Source: JAENWH01 sp038248745
GTDB taxonomy: Bacteria > Bacillota > Clostridia > Peptostreptococcales > Anaerovoracaceae
DNA: 6,978 bases
Assembly: GCA_038248745.1 (NCBI GenBank)
Contig: JBBRXC010000089.1
Span: forward strand, 1 to 6,978
Direction: 5' to 3'
The position numbers and the translations under genes are program-made. Under the pieces are notes generated by a model that made no database searches, was not told the origin of the DNA, and was given only the letters and a program-made list of their open reading frames with translations. Positions 1 through 5,484 of this stretch are shown one piece after another; positions within the stretch are counted from its first letter, which is position 1, and each line of letters begins with the position of its first letter.

Positions 1-29
1 AATATTTTACACTCTCCGATCAGATTCAT
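1..29 (-). CDS. Start of a probable DUF190-family gene (partial, cut by window edge)
   Basis: Seen: an ATG at 29-27 is followed by an open frame to the window edge reading M-N-L-I-G-E-C-K-I. A strong Shine-Dalgarno sequence, GAAAGGTGG (44-36), sits six bases upstream of the ATG, and the gene starts 20 bases after the stop of the second crcB. Known: DUF190 proteins (about 100 to 120 residues, function unknown) commonly begin with a pattern like M-x-I/L-x-G-E-x-K/R-L/I, and they are frequent neighbours of crcB. Inferred: this is the third gene of a crcB-crcB-DUF190 cluster. Only nine residues are visible, so the existence of a gene is fairly secure but its family is a context-led guess. Confidence 0.55.
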
Positions 30-49
30 AATAAACCACCTTTCTTCGT

Positions 50-409
50 TTAAAAAAGCGTTATGATTTGTACCCCCATTATAAACCCAATAACACCAAA
101 AATAAAGGTGCTGGATATATAGAGTAGTGCATTCTTTTTTTTATCTTCCTTAAATAAATTGAAGCCTTCATACATAAAGGTTGAAAAAGTCGTGTAAGCG
201 CCTAAAAACCCATCGCCAAGCAACAGATACATATTGCCGTCAAGTTCAATAGAACTTATGATCCCCAAAAGAATCGCCCCAGAAATATTGATAAAAAAAG
301 TCCCGATCGGCATCCAGCTGCTGGAGGTTTCGGAAAATCTCCTCCCAATTGCATATCTTGTTATACTGCCCAATGCGCCACCAACCCCAACGATAAGAAC
401 GCCCATCAT
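50..409 (-). CDS. crcB: CrcB/Fluc fluoride channel, second subunit of a pair
   Basis: Small membrane protein exporting fluoride by passive diffusion; Fluc channels are dimers with two antiparallel subunits. Seen: 119 residues, four hydrophobic segments (about 3-19, 34-52, 60-79, 95-117), the family N-terminal GG-x-x-G-x-x-x-R motif (G10 to R18), the conserved pore asparagine N41 in F-I-N-I-S-G, and the G-A-Y-T-T-F-S-T-F sodium-site/Phe-box motif (F75 and F78 both present). Loops 1 and 3 are basic (R18, R23, R24; K87, K90 to K92) while both termini are nearly uncharged, implying N-out/C-out. It overlaps the upstream crcB by the ATGA arrangement, so translation is probably coupled. There are two tandem ATG codons: GAGG at 417-414 is four bases from the first (409) and seven from the second (406), so the true start may be 406, giving 118 residues. 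Confidence 0.95.
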   Translation of the reverse strand: MMGVLIVGVGGALGSITRYAIGRRFSETSSSWMPIGTFFINISGAILLGIISSIELDGNMYLLLGDGFLGAYTTFSTFMYEGFNLFKEDKKKNALLYISSTFIFGVIGFIMGVQIITLF

Positions 410-849
410 TCCACCTCATCCTTATAAAGGTTGTCATCAATTTCAGGTGCAAAGTCTCCTCTAGTAAGTTTGCCAATCATTTTTCTGGCCGCTAGGATCC
501 CCAAGTAGGCTGCCGCTAGCCCTAAAACAGCAGAAAACAGGATATATAGTAATGCTATAAGGTAATCCCCTGCCATCATTAAACGCACGGTCTCTTTGCA
601 TAAGGTTGAAAAGGTTGTATAGGCGCCCAAAAATCCGGTGGCAATCCCCAGTCGGACATTCGCATCGAACTCTAAAACTTCAAAAGCAGTTGTCAATAAA
701 AACAACAAGAAAAAGCTCCCTGTTATATTAATAAGCAGGGTTTGAATAGGAAATTCAGTCTGAAAATCCCACAGCTGTATATTTTCAATGCCAAACCTTG
801 ACATTGCCCCCAGCATTCCGCCAGCAGCAATGTAACTATATTTTTTCAT
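406..849 (-). CDS. crcB: CrcB/Fluc fluoride channel, first subunit of a pair
   Basis: Fluoride-export channel subunit. Seen: 147 residues, four hydrophobic segments (about 4-19, 35-54, 66-86, 96-120), G10-G11-x-x-G14-x-x-x-R18, pore asparagine N41 in L-I-N-I-T-G-S, and G-A-Y-T-T-F-S-T-L at 75-83. The first Phe-box residue F80 is present, but the second is leucine (L83). N- and C-terminal ends are basic (K2, K3; R122, K123, K127, R130) and loops 1 and 2 are acidic, implying N-in/C-in, opposite to its partner. The hydrophilic, acidic C-terminal tail (about 131-147) is longer than usual for this family. The start is placed at ATG 849-847 because GGGAG (859-855) lies five bases upstream. An upstream TTG (870-868) in frame would add seven residues but has only AAAGG directly abutting it. 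It follows the fusion gene by 80 bases; its own promoter is uncertain. Confidence 0.95.
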   Translation of the reverse strand: MKKYSYIAAGGMLGAMSRFGIENIQLWDFQTEFPIQTLLINITGSFFLLFLLTTAFEVLEFDANVRLGIATGFLGAYTTFSTLCKETVRLMMAGDYLIALLYILFSAVLGLAAAYLGILAARKMIGKLTRGDFAPEIDDNLYKDEVE

Positions 850-929
850 AATATCTCCCAAAAATAACAACCTTTGTTCTAGTTTTTATATTACTATATA
901 CTTTATTCCATTTTCTTGTAGTATATACT
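850..929 (-). promoter_or_regulatory. Spacer before crcB pair; weak candidate promoter, no clear riboswitch
   Basis: This 80-base, very AT-rich stretch separates the complex operon from the fluoride genes. On the minus strand, TATACT (927-922) and TATAGT (900-895) each match five of six bases of a sigma-A -10 box. The best -35 for the first is poor (TTAGAG at 949-944, 16 bases upstream), and the second has no recognisable -35. The short palindrome AGTATATACT (929-920) is not a terminator: it is not GC-rich and has no following U tract. I could not find the pseudoknotted fold and conserved bases of the fluoride (crcB-motif) riboswitch. Read-through transcription from the upstream operon is equally possible. 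Confidence 0.25.
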
Positions 930-943
930 TTATTCCATTTTCT
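892..943. repeat. Two-copy direct repeat, period 27, spanning the end of the fusion gene
   Basis: Seen: positions 892-916 and 919-943 match over 25 bases with one mismatch (C at 894 against G at 921). The shared core includes TATATACTTTATTCCATT. The higher-coordinate copy contains the last codons and TAA stop of the hydrogenase-like small subunit; the other lies downstream of it. Because the period is 27, the frame is kept: after the real stop, the frame would read S-I-Y-Y-K-K-M-E then a second TAA, so the terminal K-M-E-stop is repeated. Each copy carries a TATACT- or TATAGT-like hexamer on the minus strand. It looks like a recent local tandem duplication. Confidence 0.9.
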
Positions 944-1721
944 CTAATGCTTTTAAAATGCCATATAGAATCCCTTGTGGCCTAGGCGGGCAGCCAGGGA
1001 TATAAATATCTACAGGCAAAACACTGTCAATCCCATTCAAATTCCCATAGGAATTCTTAAAAATTCCTCCACTGCACGCACAGGCACCTACCGCTATCAC
1101 CAATTTTGGGTCTGGTGTGGCATTATATGTTTTAACTAAAGCAAGTTCCATGTTTCGAGTGACAGTTCCTGTCACCAAGAGCATATCTGCATGTCTTGGA
1201 GAGGCGACAAAATGAATTCCTAAACGTTCAATATCGTTAAAAGGATTGCTTAGCGCATTCACCTCATAATCACATCCATTACAGGAACCCGAATTCACTT
1301 CTCTAATTTGTAGACTTCTACCGAATATTTTTTCTATTTTTTCAGAAACCTGATTGCAAATCAATTCATAGTCGCTGCCTGCAATTTCTCTTTCCTCTAC
1401 GATAAGAGGGCTTTTGCGAAGATCCATTCTATCTTTTACCGCCATCTCAAATTCATTGGTCATATGAATGGCGTCAAATTGGCAAACATCTTCACAATGC
1501 ACACAAAAAATACACTCATCTATATTGATCCCAATCTCACCGGTTTTCGGATGTTGAACAATAGCCTGCGAAGGACAATGCTTGATACATTCACAGCATT
1601 TTGTACATTTACTTTGATCTATTTCCGGCTTTCCAATAAAAAACTTGGTATCCATATCTTTTTTTGGATAACCTAGTGTCTGCCTTCTATATTTTAATAT
1701 TTTTCCAATTGTACGAAACAT
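930..1721 (-). CDS. hyfI: Ferredoxin (HyfH-like) fused to NuoB/HyfI-like small subunit
   Basis: Electron-transfer subunit of the peripheral arm. Seen: 263 residues in two parts. The N-terminal part resembles HyfH/HycF/NuoI: an M-F-x-x-I-K-like start, then two [4Fe-4S] motifs, C39-C42-C45-C49-P and C70-C73-C76-C80. The C-terminal part (from about 136) resembles HyfI/HycG/NuoB: G-S-C-N-G-C (C147, C150), G-A-C-A-C-S-G-G (C214, with an extra C216) and P-G-C-P-P-R-P (C244), the four ligands of the proximal/N2-type cluster. Complex I and E. coli Hyd-3/Hyd-4 carry these as two separate proteins in the same gene order, so this is a natural fusion with no stop or frameshift between the parts. It starts 11 bases after the large subunit; GGGGG (1733-1729), overlapping that gene's TAG, lies seven bases from the ATG. 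Inferred role: accept electrons from ferredoxin or a similar donor and pass them to the large subunit. Confidence 0.93.
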   Translation of the reverse strand: MFRTIGKILKYRRQTLGYPKKDMDTKFFIGKPEIDQSKCTKCCECIKHCPSQAIVQHPKTGEIGINIDECIFCVHCEDVCQFDAIHMTNEFEMAVKDRMDLRKSPLIVEEREIAGSDYELICNQVSEKIEKIFGRSLQIREVNSGSCNGCDYEVNALSNPFNDIERLGIHFVASPRHADMLLVTGTVTRNMELALVKTYNATPDPKLVIAVGACACSGGIFKNSYGNLNGIDSVLPVDIYIPGCPPRPQGILYGILKALEKME

Positions 1722-1732
1722 TATTCATCCCC

Positions 1733-3346
1733 CTATAAATCATTTCCCGCATAAGATAAATTAAAACTTTTGTTTATCAAAGGAAAATCAGGCACAATAT
1801 TCGTCTGGACTGCATGGCAAACAATAGGCCAGTTGCAGAAAGACGGCGTACGAACTTTATATCTATAAATCGTATTATTTTCCCCTGTCATAAGAAAATG
1901 GATGTTCTCTCCTCTGGGTGATTCTGTCATGCCATAAGCCATTTGATAAGCTGGCAGTTGACCAATTGAAATTTTATAATCCATATCAGTGTCTCTCGCT
2001 TCATCCGTTTCCATCGAAGCCAGCATTTCAAGGGCCTGAAGCATGATTGATATGGATTCATGGCACTCTTTTAATTTTATCTTCATTCGTGCATTCACAT
2101 CTCCATCAAAAAAACCAGGTATTTCAAAGTCCATTTCCCCATAGACTGAATAAGGAAAATCTCGTCTGACATCAACATCCCATCCCGTAGACCTGGCTGC
2201 AGGTCCTACCGCATTCAAATCTTTCGCTACCACGGTCAAGACAATCCCTGTATGCTCCACTCGGTCTGCATACATGGCATTTCCTCTTAAGATTTTCCAT
2301 GTATCTTCCAGTTCTTTGTCAATTTTTTTCAATTGCTGTGAAACGCTTTTTTCTTTACCAAAAATAAAATCTTTTCTCACCCCACCTGGCTGGTTGACAC
2401 TTCTTAAAAATCGCATGCCGCATAGCTCATCCGCTATCAGGTAAGTCCATCCCCTCATCATTCTAAACTGGTAGCAGGCAAACCCATAGCCCACGTCTAA
2501 ACAAACGCCTCCCAGATCTCCAAGATGCGCTGTCAGTCTCTCAAGCTCTGCAAAGACCACTCTGGTATATTCTCCTCTTATAGGGATGGTAATACCTGCA
2601 ATTTTTTCAACCGCCTGACAATACGCCAATGAATTTGAAAATGTTTCGTCTCCTGATATTCTTTCAGAAATGAACAGCCCTTTTTCTATAGAAGACTCTT
2701 CTGCCAGCTTTTCAATTCCCTTATGTACAAATCCCAGTTGCGCTTCCAATTTAATGATTGGCTCCCCTGCCACACTGAATCTAAAATGACCGGGTTCAAT
2801 GATTCCTGCGTGAACAGGCCCTACCGGAATTTCAAAAACCCCTTCACCAGCGACTTTATTAAAATGAATCTCTCTATTGGCAAACGGCGGTTTTTTATGT
2901 CCATCAAAATCCTTTCGCAACGGGTAATGTTCTTCCGGCCAGTTCCCGTGAAATACAAGAGGTTTCGCATCAGGATGCCCCACTGGTTCAAGTCCAAACA
3001 TCTCTTTAATTTCTCTTTCATAAAGCGCCGCGCCATGAATCCGATCTGTGATGGATTGATATTTCAGATAATCTTCATCTACTTTGCTTCTTATGGTCAA
3101 TAAAATTCCATTTAACCTGTTTGCGAAAACATAATGAATCATAAATTTATTGTTTCGTTTTCTTTCATCGCAGGCGAACATTGAAACAAGTGGCAAATCC
3201 ATTGTTTCATATAGATACAGACAAACATTCCTAGCCTCTGTATTCTCCAGTTCTATATATATTTCATTTCCATTTGCTACCCAATATTTTTCGAAATTTC
3301 TTGGGAAGGCGTCCAGGAGCTTTTCCATCATTACTTTAAGTCCCAT
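1733..3346 (-). CDS. hyfG: HyfG/HycE-like large subunit (NuoC-NuoD fusion) lacking NiFe ligands
   Basis: Large subunit of a group-4-hydrogenase/complex-I type module. Seen: 537 residues. The N-terminal NuoC-like domain (about 5-150) has Y-E-R-E-I-K-E-M-F-G (109-118), G-H-P (123-125) and P-L-R-K-D-F (142-147). The NuoD-like domain follows, with I-P-V-G-P-V-H-A-G-I-I-E-P-G-H-F-R-F (173-190) and Q-L-G-F-V-H-K-G-I-E-K (203-213). The L1 region, normally R-x-C-G-x-C-x-x-x-H, reads R229-I-S231-G-D-E234-T-F-S-N238, so both cysteines and the histidine are gone. The C-terminus (D520-F-P-L-I-N-K-S) has no D-P-C-x-x-C and no cysteine after C510, and therefore no NiFe site or recognisable processing site. 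It is otherwise intact and conserved-looking, so it is a changed function, not a broken gene. It starts directly after the TAA of hyfF; GGGGGG (3358-3353) is six bases from the ATG. The hyf symbol is by homology only; Ehr-type large subunit is the better functional label. Confidence 0.93.
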   Translation of the reverse strand: MGLKVMMEKLLDAFPRNFEKYWVANGNEIYIELENTEARNVCLYLYETMDLPLVSMFACDERKRNNKFMIHYVFANRLNGILLTIRSKVDEDYLKYQSITDRIHGAALYEREIKEMFGLEPVGHPDAKPLVFHGNWPEEHYPLRKDFDGHKKPPFANREIHFNKVAGEGVFEIPVGPVHAGIIEPGHFRFSVAGEPIIKLEAQLGFVHKGIEKLAEESSIEKGLFISERISGDETFSNSLAYCQAVEKIAGITIPIRGEYTRVVFAELERLTAHLGDLGGVCLDVGYGFACYQFRMMRGWTYLIADELCGMRFLRSVNQPGGVRKDFIFGKEKSVSQQLKKIDKELEDTWKILRGNAMYADRVEHTGIVLTVVAKDLNAVGPAARSTGWDVDVRRDFPYSVYGEMDFEIPGFFDGDVNARMKIKLKECHESISIMLQALEMLASMETDEARDTDMDYKISIGQLPAYQMAYGMTESPRGENIHFLMTGENNTIYRYKVRTPSFCNWPIVCHAVQTNIVPDFPLINKSFNLSYAGNDL

Positions 3347-4822
3347 TTAAATCCCCCCTGTTATTACATTTTGAGCGTCAGTCATTAACTTGAAGATGCC
3401 ATCTGGCATGTAAAACCCCGTTATTGAAATAAGGATGAGCATGATGACAATCACTGCGACACCATATTTATTTGTTTCTCCTGGCGTAACGTTTGCTTCA
3501 TTATTATTTTGATAAAACATTCCGAAAAGTGTTGATACAATACCTACAAATACTAAAGTTAAAAGAGCGACCACGATCACCCCTAAAATAAAATTATTAT
3601 TCTCAAATATTGATATTAAAATGCTGAATTCACTTGCGAAAATACTAAAAGGAGGTGTCCCGCCAATGGCAAATAATCCAATAAGAAAAACCGTTCCCGA
3701 GAATGGCAGAATTTTTATCAGATTCTTCACCCGCCCAATTTCTCGCGTGCCATATTTTTGAAGAATATTGCCTGAAGTCAAAAACAGCATCGATTTTGTG
3801 AAGGAATGGTTCATCATATGGAATAAACCTGCAAACACCGCTGCCGGCGTAAAAAGGCCCATGGCAATGGTGATAATCCCTATATGTTCTATGCTGGAAT
3901 ATGCAAGAAGCCTTTTGTAATCTCTTTGTGTCATAATGAACACTGCTGCAATAGCCAACGATAGTAGCCCTATCCCAATCAGAAGTCTACCGGTAAAGAT
4001 GCTACTCTCCATATTTTTATTTACAATAGAAACAGTTCTGATAATAGGATATAGTGAGGTGTTTAGAAGCACCCCAGATAGCAATGCACTTATTGAGGAA
4101 GGTGCCTGGCTATGGGCGTCCGGCAGCCAGGTGTGCATGGGTGCAAGGCCCGCTTTCGTGCCAAACCCTATTAGGATAAATATAAATGCAAATCTTAAAA
4201 TGGAACCGTTTAATTTGTCGGCATTTTCATATAATACGGTCCAGTCTAAAATGCCAGCGCCTTGGTTGATCCCTAATGAGGAAATATGAAGGAAAACAAT
4301 ACCAAGCATGGCGATGGCAATGCCAACCGAACAGATGATGACATATTTCCAGGCCGCTTCGATTGCTTTTTTATCATTATGAAAACCCACTAAAAAAGTT
4401 GATGCTAAGGTGATTGCTTCAACCGAAATCCACATTAATCCCATGTTATTGACAGTAAGTGCAAAAACCATGGTGAATAGGAATCCATATAAAAGCATGT
4501 AGAAAATTCTAATCCGCTTGAAATCTATTTCCCCATTTTCCTTTTCATGATTCAAATAACCTATGTTATAAATGGCAACAAGCAGTCCCACGATCACCAC
4601 TAAATTCAGCAGAATAATGCTAAATGCATCTAAATAAAAGAGCCTTCCCACAAAGCCATACGCGATTTTTCCATCAACCATGACTTGATAAGTAAGAATC
4701 CATGTTACTGCCACTTCTATTACAGACGCCAAAACACTGATGGCATGATGAACTTTTGTTGTTTTGGTAAAAAATATGATCAGTATTGCAGAAAGGGGTG
4801 CTGCCCATAATATCAATCCCAT
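3347..4822 (-). CDS. hyfF: HyfF-like antiporter-type membrane subunit (NuoN/NuoM/MrpD family)
   Basis: Ion-translocating membrane subunit. Seen: 491 residues, hydrophobic almost throughout, with roughly 14 predicted membrane segments. Family residues of the proton path are in place: E135 in W-I-S-V-E-A (TM5 glutamate), K223 in G-F-G-T-K-A-G-L-A-P-M-H (TM7 lysine), H230 and the W-L-P-D-A-H motif (232-237), K303 in R-D-Y-K-R-L-L-A-Y-S-S, H313, K343 and E398. Length agrees with HyfF (about 500 residues) rather than with longer NuoL proteins, and I see no C-terminal amphipathic extension. It begins three bases after hyfE; AAGGG (4834-4830) is seven bases from the ATG. Its last codons, G-G-I, are encoded by the Shine-Dalgarno sequence of the next gene, and its stop abuts the next ATG. 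HyfD has the same fold, but position between hyfE and hyfG favours HyfF. Confidence 0.93.
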   Translation of the reverse strand: MGLILWAAPLSAILIIFFTKTTKVHHAISVLASVIEVAVTWILTYQVMVDGKIAYGFVGRLFYLDAFSIILLNLVVIVGLLVAIYNIGYLNHEKENGEIDFKRIRIFYMLLYGFLFTMVFALTVNNMGLMWISVEAITLASTFLVGFHNDKKAIEAAWKYVIICSVGIAIAMLGIVFLHISSLGINQGAGILDWTVLYENADKLNGSILRFAFIFILIGFGTKAGLAPMHTWLPDAHSQAPSSISALLSGVLLNTSLYPIIRTVSIVNKNMESSIFTGRLLIGIGLLSLAIAAVFIMTQRDYKRLLAYSSIEHIGIITIAMGLFTPAAVFAGLFHMMNHSFTKSMLFLTSGNILQKYGTREIGRVKNLIKILPFSGTVFLIGLFAIGGTPPFSIFASEFSILISIFENNNFILGVIVVALLTLVFVGIVSTLFGMFYQNNNEANVTPGETNKYGVAVIVIMLILISITGFYMPDGIFKLMTDAQNVITGGI

Positions 4823-4825
4823 TTT

Positions 4826-5482
4826 CTATCCCTTCAAACTTTTCATATCGTTAATATCAATGGAATCAAATTTATCGTTTATTCTAAACACCAGGATTCC
4901 CATGATCATAATTCCTGTGATCATATCAATAAATATTCCCATGTCAACGATAAACGGCATTCCTTTTGTCGCAAACAACGTTGTTACAAACAAACCGTTT
5001 TCAATCACCAAAAACCCGACAATCATTCCGATGGCTTTTTTTCGACTGATCATGAATAATATGCCTATCATGACGACAGAGACGGAATTTACTATTTGAA
5101 TATTCAACTGGCCCTTGTCTATTCCCTGTATATCGGATATACAGTAATAAGAGAAAACAACAAGTGCGAAGCAGGCGAAAATCAATACCGGTATATTGAA
5201 AAAGAAGTCTTTTCCTACCTTGTACTCTATATCAGCATAGGTCTTGTGAAGCATCTTTGGAATATAGTAAACCTTAAGGACTACAATAAGAACACAGACG
5301 ATAATAATATCAATTCTTTTTTCGATGGCATAGCTTTGTATGCCCATAATCCCTGCAGCAATAGCAATCAGCACTGCCTGTATCCTGAAAGTGTTTATAT
5401 ATGATTTAATTCTCTTGTTCGCCATTAATGCAAATGATGATATGAGAATAAGTATTGACAGTATATCTAAATATTTTTCCAT
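4826..5482 (-). CDS. hyfE: HyfE-like membrane subunit with NuoK/MrpC-like C-terminal half
   Basis: Small integral membrane subunit specific to the Hyf/Ehr type of complex; it has no counterpart in Hyd-3. Seen: 218 residues (E. coli HyfE is about the same length), about seven hydrophobic segments. The C-terminal half has the NuoK-like motif G-F-L-V-I-E-N-G-L-F (156-165), with E161 at the place of the membrane glutamate used in proton transfer, followed by F-I-V-D-M-G-I-F-I-D (177-186) with D180 and D186, typical of HyfE. It begins two bases after hyfC; GGGAG (5493-5489) lies six bases before the ATG and is part of the last codons (G-R-stop) of hyfC, so the two are probably translationally coupled. 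Direct hyfC-hyfE adjacency means no hyfD is present at this place. Confidence 0.93.
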   Translation of the reverse strand: MEKYLDILSILILISSFALMANKRIKSYINTFRIQAVLIAIAAGIMGIQSYAIEKRIDIIIVCVLIVVLKVYYIPKMLHKTYADIEYKVGKDFFFNIPVLIFACFALVVFSYYCISDIQGIDKGQLNIQIVNSVSVVMIGILFMISRKKAIGMIVGFLVIENGLFVTTLFATKGMPFIVDMGIFIDMITGIMIMGILVFRINDKFDSIDINDMKSLKG

Positions 5483-5484
5483 AA

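Noticed and set aside
868..870. TTG at 870 as the start of the first CrcB
   Set aside because: It has no properly spaced ribosome site, whereas ATG at 849 has GGGAG five bases upstream and gives the usual CrcB N-terminus.
850..929. Fluoride (crcB-motif) riboswitch upstream of the crcB pair
   Set aside because: The minus-strand sequence is very AT-rich and I cannot find the conserved stems, pseudoknot partners or G-rich elements of this riboswitch. A covariance search would be decisive.
920..929. AGTATATACT palindrome as a transcription terminator
   Set aside because: The stem would be five weak A-T-rich pairs with no loop and no U tract after it.
2723..3103. Plus-strand open frame of 126 codons inside the large-subunit gene
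   Set aside because: It lies opposite a well-supported conserved gene, has no ribosome site that I can see and no recognisable protein motif; the other plus-strand frames in the window are shadows of the same kind.
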